This document shows positions 39,427 through 50,771 of a DNA stretch of 64,000 nucleotides, in pieces (position 1 is the first letter of the stretch; each line of letters opens with the position of its first letter). Source of the DNA: Apteryx mantelli (lineage: Eukaryota > Chordata > Aves > Apterygiformes > Apterygidae). The notes below the pieces were generated by a model. The model was not told where the DNA came from, searched no databases, and saw only the letters and a program-made list of their open reading frames with translations. Where the stretch lies: contig NC_090020.1 in the NCBI RefSeq assembly GCF_036417845.1, positions 32,720,425-32,784,424 of the forward strand, given 5' to 3'. The position numbers and the translations under genes are program-made.

Positions 39427-39442
39427 TTTTTTTTTTTTTTTT
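39427..39442. repeat. T16 homopolymer in a pyrimidine-rich stretch
   Basis: Sixteen T followed by CCCC, about 80 bases before a purine-rich segment that includes a pure 24-base A/G run at 39524-39547. Local strand asymmetry switches from pyrimidine to purine. Confidence 0.85.
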
Positions 39443-40319
39443 CCCCACTTCAGCTGCACTGCTTTTCTTTTCCCTAGAGGTGGTGCTGTCTCCAAGGGAG
39501 CCACTGGAAAACAGAGAGGAGGCAGGGGAAAGGGAGAGAAGGGAAAACAAGTGGAGCATGGAAGAGCACAGCATGGTAGGGATACAGCTAAAAGAAAACA
39601 AAGCAAAACCCACAGATCTGAAGAAAATTAAAGAAGGAAATTGGACCTATAGAGAAAAAGAGAGCTGGGAGACAGCCTTACCACTGAGAGAAGACGGAAG
39701 ACACGTGAGAGCTGGACTCCGAAACAAGACTTTGTGGTGGTCGCTGTTGAGAAATGTTGCCTATGTAAAGACCAGTTCAGTCACTGATCAGTGAACACAT
39801 TATAGAGAGAACTTGCTTATCATGCCAATGAGTGGGGTTTCTTTTCAGTTCTTCAAGGCACAGCAACTGTAGGATAAATTTATTAGTTATCCTACAAAAT
39901 GCTAGGGTACAAATGGGGAAGGCACCTAAAAGCTCTGTAGGGTGGTTGAACAGCATTTGGATGTATAAATCTTAGATCTTGTACTGGATGTATCATGGTC
40001 TCTATAATGCCCAGAAAAAGGTAGGGAGCTTGGAGAAAAGTGAAGGATCTGTATGTCAGCTGCTTTTCTTTTCATTAAGGAATCCTAATTTAAAGTGTGA
40101 AAGCCCATACCAAGAAAAACGAACTTCCTTTGTGTTTGGTGCCTCCAGGCTTTTGCAAGGTTTGCCCCTGCTGCCAGTAGCATGTGTTGGTTGGTAATTC
40201 ATGTAAACTTCTGAAAGTAGTATATGCTGTTCTGCTCTCTGGACCGCTAACATGACTCTCCATTCCCTTTAACATTCTGTTCGAATTACCCGTCTTGTTT
40301 TTTGAAGCACTCTCTAGTC

Positions 40320-40570
40320 TTGCCTGCTCCAGCCTGTCTTGCTAAACTCGTTTCTCACTGTAACCTTCTCTGCTCCCACTGTTTGCATAGCACAAGCCTC
40401 CTCCCTTTGCTTTTAGACAGTCTCCTCAGTGTTGTTGTGAGAGCCTTCTCCTTTACGCCTCCTGCTGCCTGGAACAGTTTGCTGTGTTGCTGCCTCTTGA
40501 CTTTAAGGCTTGCTTCAGAACCCAGTTGAAAACATATTGCTGTTTTTCCATTACGATTCCTCAGATTTTC
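40320..40570 (+). repeat. L2-like LINE 3' end (reverse-transcriptase C-terminus)
   Basis: Translated on the plus strand, 40437-40485 reads RAFSFTPPAAWNSLL. After a frame change, LDFKACFRTQLKTYCCF follows from about 40495. The pattern R-S/A-F-S-x-x-x-P-x-x-W-N-S-L, then FK-x-x-L-K-T, is the characteristic C-terminal end of the reverse-transcriptase protein of L2 and related non-LTR elements. The copy is broken by at least one frameshift and is clearly old. The exact family is uncertain. Confidence 0.55.
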
Positions 40571-41301
40571 TCTCTTCCTTCACTGCTATTTAACTCTGAG
40601 GTTTTACTAGTAACACAGCTGCATGGAGCATTTTGTAATCCTTCTAGTTTAACGGTGACTACGCGAAGTAAAATATTGTAGACTGCCTCTGGGCCTGTTC
40701 TCGTACCAGTTTAAGTCAATGGCCAAGCCATATTCAGTGAAACTCTCAACATCAAGAGTTTGGAATTTCAAAATAATAGTGCTGTCCTGGATGACCTTTT
40801 TCTCTCAAGGTGGGATTTGCTTGCCATGGCTCATTCCTAGATTTTGTAAGTTAGTCCCCCCCAAAAAAAAGGCAATTTAGCAAAACACTTACCCTCTTTG
40901 TTTCTCATGTGTTTGGAGCAAGTAAGTTCCTTCTGCTTATAGGCTGATGAGAGATCAGGGAAAATTACAGGAGTAATATATGTTCTGCTGGCAATACAGA
41001 CAAAAGCTTTTTGATGGTAATGGTGGATCTTGCTGAAAGGGGAATGGAGTGGGGGAGTGCAAGTGGTTGCCAGTGCCTATAAGAAGCAGAGGCTTTACAT
41101 GCCTCCTACAGGACTCTGCAAACAGTTTTGCCTTCTTGTACTAAGTAGTAGGTGGCAACATTCTTTGAGGCTAAGCAAAAAGCTTTTTCTTTGTTTGCAT
41201 TTCCTTTGGGTAGCTTGGACTTAAGTTAGGAAACCCAGAGATACTTTGCTGTGCAGTTATTTCTTTTCTCCCCTTGTGCATTGTGGCAGCTATTGGATTG
41301 A

Positions 41302-41339
41302 TTCCCCCCCTCTCTTTTTTTCCTTTTTTTTTCTCTCTT
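41302..41339. repeat. 38-base polypyrimidine tract
   Basis: Uninterrupted C/T run containing C7, T7 and T9 blocks, located in intron 3. It is not followed by a usable acceptor AG within the next few bases, so it is more likely a simple repeat than a splice signal. Confidence 0.8.
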
Positions 41340-42020
41340 AATAATGTTCCATAGTCCTGTTCAGAATTCTATTGCAAATGTATTAATATTGGATTTATCA
41401 CTTAAGCAAACTAAAGCCAGTATGTTTCCATAGTTTCCATGGTTTCTTATTTGCACATGATTCAGCAGGTTGTACCTCATGTTAGCCTCTTTCCAAGTGT
41501 AATTAACCTATTAGTATCATGTAGTAACCGTATTTGTGGGCATAAATAAGTCCTTACATGTTAACCTTGAATCTTACCCTTTCTAAAGGGACAGAAGGCA
41601 AATGTAAGCAAGGCTTAGATTAATGAAAAGTATAATGTCCTAAAACAACCTCCAGTTTATCCAAATGAATTCACAGATATAGTCATCCTATACTGTACTC
41701 CCTGTCTTCCTGCACTGTGTTCCCATACTGATAAGATCGTCATCATTTTGGTTTCAAATAGACTCTCTAATCTTGTTATAGCAGCTCCTGGATTGTCACA
41801 ACCAAATCATTGACTTTGGCAGTATCACATCTGATTCTGAGCTTTGATTTCTCGCTGCCTGGTTGGCATATCAGGTATCTCAGATTGCCAGGTCTGATTC
41901 ATTATTGTTGTTTGTTAAACCTTACCTATCCATTTTGTACACAAAGAAAAGAGTTCGGCACTAGATAATATAGTTACGACCAAAAAAAGTGGCGATCCAA
42001 GGTTGTAAGAGTTAATTTTT

Positions 42021-42037
42021 TGTGTGTGTGTGTGTGT
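42021..42037. repeat. TG dinucleotide run
   Basis: (TG)8 plus T within a T-rich context. A short microsatellite. Confidence 0.9.
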
Positions 42038-42414
42038 AGATTTAAAGATCCTATTTGATTTCACATCTAATGTGATTCTTGGGCAATAACAGTACAATCA
42101 TATTAAGCTGCATTAATAACATCCCGTTTATGGATTTTTTTGGATAGATGAAGGTATCAGCAGATAGTAGCACTTAATCTAAAGATAGAGATATTGTAAA
42201 TATAGGAAGTTGCAGACAGAAGGGAACAATAGTGAATCCATGGTGAGTTTATGTGACCACTTTTATGTGTCTCAGTGAAATTTTCCCTTCTTTAACAAAA
42301 ATATGAGTATCTACAGTGGGAGGCTTGGCCCAAAATCTCAAGTACATTAAAATTCCAAGTACTGGCTCTGTGCTGTGACTGATGATTCTGCACAAATGTT
42401 CTTTTTGCTCACAG

Positions 42415-42571
42415 GTATCTTGAGCTGGTATTATTATGTGACTATGCCAATGCCAGCATCCACCTTCACTATTGCCATCGGGTGCTGGGAGGAGGTTAAA
42501 CAGCAGCCCTTCACAGCTGATGTTCAGACAAACAGTGACTTTTCTTTGCCGTTTTCCCAAGCTGATCTCAG
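42415..42571 (+). CDS. AOPEP: Aminopeptidase O (AOPEP), exon 4: residues 325-376
   Basis: A 157-base exon with acceptor TTTTTGCTCACAG and donor CTCAG|GTTAGT. It completes Gly325 and encodes ILSWYYYVTMPMPASTFTIA then IGCW, the most conserved block of the N-terminal M1 domain in this window (compare F-x-x-T-x-x-M-S-T-Y-L-x-A in other M1 enzymes). A less conserved polar segment with PFTADVQTNSDFSLPF follows. The last two bases begin Arg377, finished by exon 5. Agreement with human AP-O is high in the first 25 residues and lower afterwards, as expected for an exposed loop. Confidence 0.95.
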
Positions 42572-45500
42572 GTTAGTGTTTAGACTTTCTGAAAAATAAG
42601 ATATTTGGGTAGTATTTTCATTTACTCCATCGAATGTGAAAATGAGTCATTTCAGTACAGGAATCAAAACAGAACTTGTTTAATCTGAACAGCCAGATCT
42701 TGACAGGGAAGTAATTCCAGAGGTATTATTTCATGGGTAAGGGTGTGGATCTTTTTATGTAAAAACAGGCTGCTTGGTGAGTAACAGGATTAAAGAAGCC
42801 TAGTGTTCTCTTATTTGCATCCCGTATCCCTTGCTGCAATAATACCAGGTTCTCCAGTGTTTCTTACAGCACTCACTGTAAGATCTTTCCTTTCTGTAGT
42901 CTCAGTCCCTTGCGGATCATTAATGCTCCCTACTACAATATTGCCTAGGCACTCCTAGTCACCTATTTTTCCTGTCCTGTCCTGTCCAGTCCCATCCCAG
43001 ACTTAGAGCTGGCCTGTGCAGTGGTTTCCCTGGGGTGATGTGTACTGACTAGGTAGAAAAAAGACCTGTTGCTGTGGTCCCTTAAAAGAAAGGCAGAATA
43101 TTCATTCTGTTTAATAGAAAATAGACTATTTTCCAGCACACAAAATGGTTACTTAGCTGTCTTTCACCAAATCTGTAGAAATGTCATTATTTTGGAGACT
43201 TCTATCTCTCTGTCCAGTGTAGCTGAAACTGATCATCAGGTTTAAATTATTATTATATTTAAATTATATATAGGCCTGCAAATGAGAATTCAGGCTAAAA
43301 ATTAAGTCCCTGGAACAATAGTTTGTTTCCACATGTATTCACCCTAGTTAACAGAATCTCAGACATTGCACTTTTTCTTTCACGTATTACCTGTAGCTTT
43401 TCAAGTTCCTTAGGTCCTTTTTTTATTATGCAATTAGAAGCTTGGCCTAAAAATACTTACCTATTAGATAGCTGTTTTAGGGATAATACTTTGCTAACAT
43501 TAAGACTGTGGCCATCCTTACCACTTTGATAGAGCTCGTGAGACTTTGGAAATTGAAGGTGTAATAAGAATTTCTCAATAGAATTTTGAAATTAAAGGAT
43601 TCTAATAGGTTGCAGCTTGGCTAATATTGGTTAAAAAATATCCTAGTAAATCTTGAGAATAGGAGCTTTTATGTTTCATCTAAGATCAGTAAGACATATA
43701 CATTGAAGCTTTAAAATAGTTTATAGGTCTGATAAGCTTTTAGTGATTGTTTTGTATTTATTCCTCTACTATTTATATGTTTATAGTATGATTGCCTTTA
43801 TGGAAACATACTTGTAGTTGTTCATCACTATATATCCTTTTCTAATGCACAACATGTTTAGTATTTGGAAACATACTTGTAGTTGTTCATCACTATATAT
43901 CCTTTTCTAATGCACAACATGTTTAGTATTTGGAATTTTTATTGATTTAGTGCAAAAGATTATACTGACAGTATGTTGACAGAATAACTGAAAAGTTCTC
44001 TTTTTTATAAAACTTCTGAAAAAAGGGAAATAAATGTTTTTATAACATTTTTGTAGCACAAATTAGTCCAAGTCTTAATGTGATGGTCATCGTTATAATC
44101 CTCTTTAATGGATTAATGAATTGATACAGGAAGGTGAGGTGATGTATCTGCAGCAGTTGAGTTAGTGACAATGGAAGAAATAGAACCAGTATCTTTAGAA
44201 TAAAAGGAAAACTGAAAATTTTTTTTAAATTTCCTGCAATATGTATAGTGTATTTAGACAATAAAGGAGAGCCTACATGTACAAGGCTGTTTTGGAGTTA
44301 ATTAATACAAAAAATCTGTGTCCTCAGAAATCTGGTCTTAGGGTTAAATCTGGTTAACCTTTATTTCAGTAGTCAGCACAACAGACAGTTCTCAAGTACT
44401 TGTTTAGTAATTGAGACTAGTTAATCAAACCAGCATTATGCATAGTAGGACATGTTTGCTAGAAAGAGTGCAAAATATGTAGACAATCAGATGTTAAGGT
44501 AGTGTCCCAGGTAAGGATAATGGGGAGAAACTCTAGGTCAGGAGGAAAAGAAAGTATTTCTAAAAGAAGATATTTTAATGTGTAACATAATTTATGTGCA
44601 GGTGCCAGTGAATCTGAAATGAGTCTGAAAGAAGGTACTGTTCCAAGTAGTATCACAGAAAATAGAAAATTGAGCTAGGATGTGAAATGAGATTTCTGTC
44701 TCCTTGTGGTCGTTAAAGACTCGTTGGCAACTTTTACAGGAGATAGGGTGTTAGCTTTCATGTGCTTACCTAATCTCAACTCTTCTCATTAAATACAAAG
44801 TGACGTTCTTTTAGATCAGAAGGATATTGGTTTAGACCACCCTTGGAAAAAAATTGTATAATGATGGGTGTAGTTTGCTTATGTAATCCATGAAATAACT
44901 TAGAGTCCACTTCTTTCAGGGAAAGAGTTATATAAGGCGTTAAAATGTTGGCACTTGAGAAACGTAGTGCTTTTCTGTGTGTTGTCATTTGTTTTTGTGT
45001 GTTAACACTCGCTTGGAGCATGATCTTACAAATATAACTGCTTTGGGTGATGCCTCATGCAATAATAGTAAGTGCTTTGCCTGTCAAGGCATAGTAGAAT
45101 CGGCTCCCTTAAGTTGAAATCTGAAACCAAGTAGAGGCTCTGTGCTGTACAGAAGGCAAGTTAGCAGGTGAAAACATGAAGCTGATTTCTCCTTGGATAT
45201 GAGTTTATTTGGGCAGATGAATTATCATAAAAGTATCTGACTCAGTGTTTAGGAAGGATTGGATTTCCCCCTCCTTCCAGCTACAACTTTGAACAACCTG
45301 TAAAGTAATGTAAAGCAAGCTTGATCTTAATGTGATATCTTCAGATGTCTATGCTGATAAGTCTGAATTGATATCTACTGCTCTTCTTTACTTAGGGAGA
45401 AAAAGAATTTACTAGTTTTCATGGAGAATTTTTTATTAAAAAAAAAAAACTTTGAATTTCATTCTAATTGCACCTAATATACTTGTGGAGAAAACAGATC

Positions 45501-45909
45501 TTATTTTTGTAGTTGAGTTTAAATATTCAGAATGTTTTACAATGTTTGTTTAAAAATTCTCTGAATAAATATCTATTTTTTTTTATTGTTACTTAGTTTT
45601 CTGTATTTACATTTTAAACGTGTTCTTTTGATACATGACTGTTATAAAAACAGGTCTTGACCAGTCTCATTTACTTCTAGTTATGAGTAACTACATCAAT
45701 TCTAGTCAGACTTGTAGTAATAATTTTAACCTATGTTTTTACACTGCTGCGTGAATACGAACAGTATGGGAATACAAATGAGTTGGCTTTGTGATCTAAC
45801 TTTGTAGTTCTGTCTCCCTGTTGCCTAGAAAATATCCTTTTCTTGATATACTTAATTGTGCATATTCCTGATATCACATTAAACTATTGTCCTTTTTTGT
45901 TATTGTCAG
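42572..45909 (+). other. AOPEP: AOPEP intron 4
   Basis: Phase-2 intron of 3,338 bases, the shortest in the window, with GT-AG ends. Its notable content is the exact 65-base tandem duplication at 43801-43930. The rest is AT-rich with no recognisable exon, RNA gene or transposon. Confidence 0.85.
43801..43930. repeat. Exact tandem duplication, two 65-bp units
   Basis: 43801-43865 and 43866-43930 are identical base for base, each starting TGGAAACATACTTGTAGTTG and ending ATGTTTAGTATT. A third start (TGGAA) follows and then diverges. The unit is not simple sequence, so the perfect identity points to a recent duplication, a variable-number tandem repeat, or an assembly artefact. Confidence 0.97.
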
Positions 45910-46158
45910 ATGGCATGAAGAACGCTGTGGTCATGTGGAGTATCCCTGCCGTTTCCAAAATCCTGCTGCCAGGTTGCAGACAGTCATTCCTTATAGAGTC
46001 TTTGCTCCCTGGTGCCTTATGGAAAACTGCAAAGAACTTGTACTCCAGCTAATTCCCCAGTGCCTCTCCGCTGCTTACACCACACTGGGTACCCATCCCT
46101 TCTCCAGGCTTGATGTTTTGATAGTCCCTTCCAACTTTTCCAGTCTGGGAATGGCTAG
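45910..46158 (+). CDS. AOPEP: Aminopeptidase O (AOPEP), exon 5: residues 377-459
   Basis: A 249-base exon with acceptor TTGTTATTGTCAG and donor GCTAG|GTAAAG. Its first base completes Arg377, and RWHEERCGHVEYPCRFQN follows. The stretch IPYRVFAPWCL near 400 and HPFSRLDVLIVPSNFSSLGM near 439-458 lead into the catalytic domain. In M1 peptidases the segment after 'DxxxVPxF' carries the GxMEN exopeptidase motif. Here the equivalent reads LGMA at 456-459, and residue 460 begins with AG, giving Ser or Arg. The human protein continues SPHIMF and, roughly 25 residues on, reaches the HEIAH zinc site. That exon was not found before the window ends, so the reading frame is open at the 3' side. It is an incomplete gene because of the window edge and shows no damage. 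Confidence 0.95.
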
Positions 46159-49100
46159 GTAAAGAAACATCTTAGTATCTCCTTTTGTATTTTTTTATAC
46201 TCCTTTTTATCAGAGAACAGTGTCAAATTTCTATCAGTATAAGGTTGCTGTGATATTTTTGCTAAGCCAATTTTAAAACTCTAATTCTTGCTTCATGTAG
46301 GGAGGGTTATTTGCATCCGTTGTGCTATGATCTTTAGTTTGAACAGGACTCAGGGAAGGAAAATATAAGCTCATTAGACCTGTGGCTCTGAATTTTCCCC
46401 ATTAGCCAAATTAAAGTTTTTGTTCTTTATTCTATTTAATTCCGTACTTAATACCTCTATCATTCTGTGCTGTTTTCTTTTGGTGATGATTTTCCCATTA
46501 TGTCTAACAAAATAAGAACATACTAAAATCCAGCTACAGAGTTTATTCATGAGTCTGTTGTGATTTATGATTTTCTACTCAAACACTGGGCTTTGGAAAG
46601 TGAGTAAGGCAAACTGTAAAGATTATATTATCAAATATTCATGGAGTTGTGGAGAGTAAAAAGGGTAACAAAATACTTTTGTTTTTGCAATTTAATTTCC
46701 AGTTGTGCAGAACTACAATAGAATTTTAACTCTATTAGTAGCAAGGAAATGTCTAGCAAATAACCTTCCCCTTTAGTGTTTTTATTTTTTAAAAAAAGTT
46801 TATTATTTAAGTAGGCAATGAGGTAGTTTGTATGAAGAGCAGAGAATGAAATACTATTTTTGTTTTTCTGCTATTTGAGTAGTGCTGACAGCAGAGTGGA
46901 TGCTTTTAGGCGGATGTATTAGTGAAAAAACAGCCAAAGGAAGATTTCAAGACAAAGCTCTGTTAGAAAGGTGCAGATTGAAAGGAAAGGCATATTTCCA
47001 GACTGTTGATTTGGTATTATGGGGCTCTTTGGGACTGCTGTCAACTAGATTTGATCTGTGATCTCCAAATTGCACATGGGTGAAGCCAGCCCAATTGCTT
47101 AGATGAATCGGAAGTTTGAACTGCTAAGCTACATTTTTTTTAATAAACTCTATAATTAATCAAATAATGAAACTTTCTGTTTCATGGTACTTGGATTTTT
47201 TTTTATGCAGATTTCTTTTTCCAGCTTTCCTCTTGCAAGCCTCATCAGGGATAAAAGTAGTAAATCCTACTGATGTGTAATACAGTATTGTTTCTGGTGT
47301 AGGTTTGCTTTTACTTTTTTATGAAGACCTATAAAATTAAAGACTTAAAAATTCAGTGACTCTCTTCTTTGTCACATAAGCTTTGTTGCTTTGGAGATAT
47401 CCTGTACTGGTAAAGTACAATGTTGTGTGTCATGTTCTTTAAGCCATATGAAATCAGGAGAACGGTTCAGTGATCTTCTCTGATTCAAAAGACGTAATAC
47501 TAGAAGGTTGATGCAGATGCTTATGGTTCATCACCATAAATGAGGAAGGAACTAGTCTTCCTACTTAGCTGTATTACAAGAGCAATGATCGGTGGAAATG
47601 TGAGGGACAAGATGCACACAGAGTATGAAATGAAACAGAAAGGGGGGAGAGATGTGTAGTCCAAAATGACAGTGCACACAACAGGGGAAATCTTCAAGAT
47701 TCAGTTATGGATATGCTATTGTTCTTTGGGAAGTTGTTGGAGCTTCCGCTGCATGTACTTTTCCCAGAATTTGTAGGGGAAAAAATGCCTGTAGGGTTTT
47801 CTGATGTAAAACCATCTGTGGTTATTTGGGTCCAGATTGCATATTCTTAATATTGTTGTAATAGTGCTTTTTTTTGTGAAGGAGATGAGAAAACCTGTGC
47901 TCATATTTCCTGATGCTTATTCTAATGACTCTCAGTTCCAAGTAATCAGTATCACTGGATGCAAGTAAAGGATGAAAGAAAGGGCATGCATACTTCCTGA
48001 TGCTTTTCATTCAACAGTTCCTCAAGCCAAGCACATTCAAATTTTTAAAAACTGAAATAAAGGAGTAATTTAAGCTGTTTAAATGTCAAGCTGTATTTGG
48101 ACAGCAAAGGAAATTACAGAGTGACTCATAATAGCGCACTTATTCTTGTTCTGTGTGATTTTCAGGGGGTTCTGCATATAACGAGTTACTTAAATGGTTA
48201 ATTCCTGCCCATGCAATGATAATTACCTAAATGACTTCAGTTAGGAATAAGCTATGTGCAAAACCATGCCCAAACCCACATTAAAAAGTTTGCTATTATC
48301 CTGGGTTAAAAAGGGTGCTATACTATTTATTTTTTTTATCTTCTAGTCTATCTGTAGCCGTATAAACAAAACACAGCATGCCAGCACAAAAAGGGCTGTT
48401 GTTTTGAGAGTTCTAATTGTACTCCTGTCTGCCAGGGAAGGAAGCAGTCATAAATTTCAGTCATTATCTTAAGTATCAGGGCTTTGCAGCATTTGGCACT
48501 TTTCTTTGTCTGTTCCTCATTAGCTGATACTTACTGTGTTTTTTATATCCCCAAATACTTCCCTTGACTTAAGGGGGGTGTTTCCCCAACATTTTAGAAG
48601 GGTATGAAATGATGATAGTTCTTGCTTGGAACAACCTGATTAGGAGCTTTAAGTTGTCTATTCCAGCAGCTGCTACTGTGGGTCGACTGCATTTTCCTTA
48701 AAGTCTGGCAGATGCCTTGTGGGAAAAACTTTAGTTGAAAGCATATTCATTTTACTTAGGTTTTCTGTGCATTTCTTTCTGTGTTTTTAATTTGCTATGG
48801 ACTTCTGTATGGAAACAGGATCTTGATTGCTTATAATAATAATTGCAATCATCCCCTTTTGCTTCCTGCTGCTCTTTGAAGTTGGAGGATTTAATTTTGC
48901 ACTCTTTCTTGGTTTTACACTGTTTTTAGTTCAAGTGAACTTCAATATAGTTTCTCCCAAATTTGTGCTAGTAAGAGAAGAATGTGGCCCACATGTCTCT
49001 GTTGGTGACATTATGTTAAACTGTATGTAAAAAATGAAAAAAGCATTGTGAAGCAGATTTAAATAGCTTAAAAGCTAAAGATTCAGTGCTTTCTGTAGAG

Positions 49101-50435
49101 TTGGAGAATTTCATAAGTGCCTAACCACTTTTTATCCGGTTTTAAGTTCTGTAACCAACAGATAGGAGTGAACTGGAGGAAAAGAAGGGATATGTATCAG
49201 ACAGTAAATACTTTAGAGCTCTTAATTAGATTTTTCAGGGTAGAGATTCCTGGTCTCACACCACAGGGAGAGGTAGGCATCATTAACGGGCTCTTGAGAG
49301 CTAACAGGTTAGAAGCAGGACACTAGAAGTAGCTTCATGGTTTGATCTGTTGTAATGATGATGTCGCATTATGCACTCAGGAATTGAGTGTAGACTCTAT
49401 TAGCATTTAAATACCAGAGTTATTTCACTTTTGGAAATACTCTTATGTGAGCCAACGGAATTACTCATGTGAAGTATGCTGGCTGAAAGACTTCAAATGA
49501 GAAAGAGGAGTCTCTGCTTTCCCTGTTTGTTCACTTTTTAAAATCACTCCATTCCCAATCCAGTTTTGCTGATCCCATTTGAAATCCTTGTATTTCAAAA
49601 TCTTCTACTGGCTAAAAGTCCTTAATTTCCTTTCCTTTTGGCAAGACCTAAAGAGATTCTGAATTCCTTGTTCTTTTTCGTTCCCCCAGGAAAAAGTCTT
49701 TTATCCATAGAGATTCTCTCTAACTTTTTGTGCCACCTGAGCCTGTGCTTGAATTCCTGACCTCTCTTGCATCGTTTAATTACGTAAGACCTCTTCTTCC
49801 ACAAAAGTCATTATTGCTTCTTTGCTAACTATCCAGATAGGCTTTTCACAGTCACACTAATCTGTTGCACTTCTAGGGCCTTAGAAACTGCTAACCATCT
49901 TTCTACTTTTTGACAGGCAAGGGCTTGTATTTATTTTACTCCCCTGAGAGTTGTAAGCCTTTGTTTGCTTTGAATTGAAGTGCTATTTTAGAAACTACAG
50001 TCTTAAAAATTTTTTTTTCAGGAGGCATGATTTGAATAACATAAGATTACTGCTTTTTCTGTTTGAATTAATGTACTTTAGATGTCCTGGTTTCGCAATG
50101 CGTGCTAGCAAAAGAAAACATTCTTAAGCAGAGCACTATGTATCAATAACTTGACTAGCCACATCACATGTTGCTGGGTGCTAGAAGGGTATGATGAGAA
50201 AAGTGTCTCTTGATATTTAACCTGTTCTTATGTTCTTCTTTAAGCGTCTAGTCCTAGTCACTGCTGAAAACAGAGTAAGGGGATAGATGGATCTTTGGAC
50301 CTAGTTTGGCTATTCTTATAGCAATTTTGTTCAGTAGAGCTAGCAAATAAATGGAACCAAAAAACTTCTAAGCAAGATACTGACATTTTCAAAGCAGGGG
50401 CCTGATGTTAGGTTATTTGGGCTCTAAAATTAGTG

Positions 50436-50528
50436 GCCTCATTTTCAAGTATGCTGGACACCCTTGAAACCCAATTGGTGTTTGATGACAGAAATGTAGA
50501 GGGTGCTTGGCATATTTGAAAATGAGGT
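50436..50528. repeat. MITE-like inverted repeat, 28-bp arms
   Basis: The left arm (50436-50463) and right arm (50501-50528) are inverted repeats matching at 22 of 28 positions around a 37-base centre. The best part is CCTCATTTTCAAGTATGC against GCATATTTGAAAATGAGG, with one mismatch in 18. The arms ending in CACCC/GGGTG recall the sauropsid palindromic element with 'CTGATTTTCAAAGGTGCTGAGCACCC' arms, probably a non-autonomous hAT-type transposon. The family name is uncertain. Confidence 0.7.
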
Positions 50529-50751
50529 CAACTTATATAGCTGGCTAAATATGGATTTAGCAACCCAGCTTTCAGCTCCTATTTATAAAGATCTTAGTCA
50601 CTGTTCTGCTCTCGTGTAAATGGTCCTTGATGGTATTTTAAGAGGAAAGAATATCCTGTTCTTCAAAACATAGTATATCAGCAGAACTCTTGAGGCTTTC
50701 CAGGCCATGTCATTAAGGTTGTTACCTTTTTAAATTGAAAAGAAAAAAAGC

Positions 50752-50771
50752 AAAAAAAAAAAAAAAAAAAA
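50752..50771. repeat. A20 homopolymer
   Basis: Run of 20 A, preceded by an A-rich stretch with a G and a GC interruption (AGAAAAAAAGC). No retrotransposon body is recognisable upstream, so a poly-A tail origin is not shown. Confidence 0.85.

Larger units (their letters stand above)
33470..42414 (+). other. AOPEP: AOPEP intron 3
   Basis: Phase-1 intron of 8,945 bases with GT-AG ends. It contains an AT/TG microsatellite (37909-37995), an orphan open frame (37949-38683), a T16 run (39427-39442) followed by a purine-rich stretch, an L2-like LINE end (about 40320-40570), a long pyrimidine tract (41302-41339) and a TG run (42021-42037). No additional AOPEP exon is needed between exons 3 and 4, because the joined frame is continuous and matches the family. 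Confidence 0.85.

Noticed and set aside
42955-42995. Short CCTGT repeats
   Set aside because: Only three to four imperfect 5-base units, too short to call a meaningful repeat.
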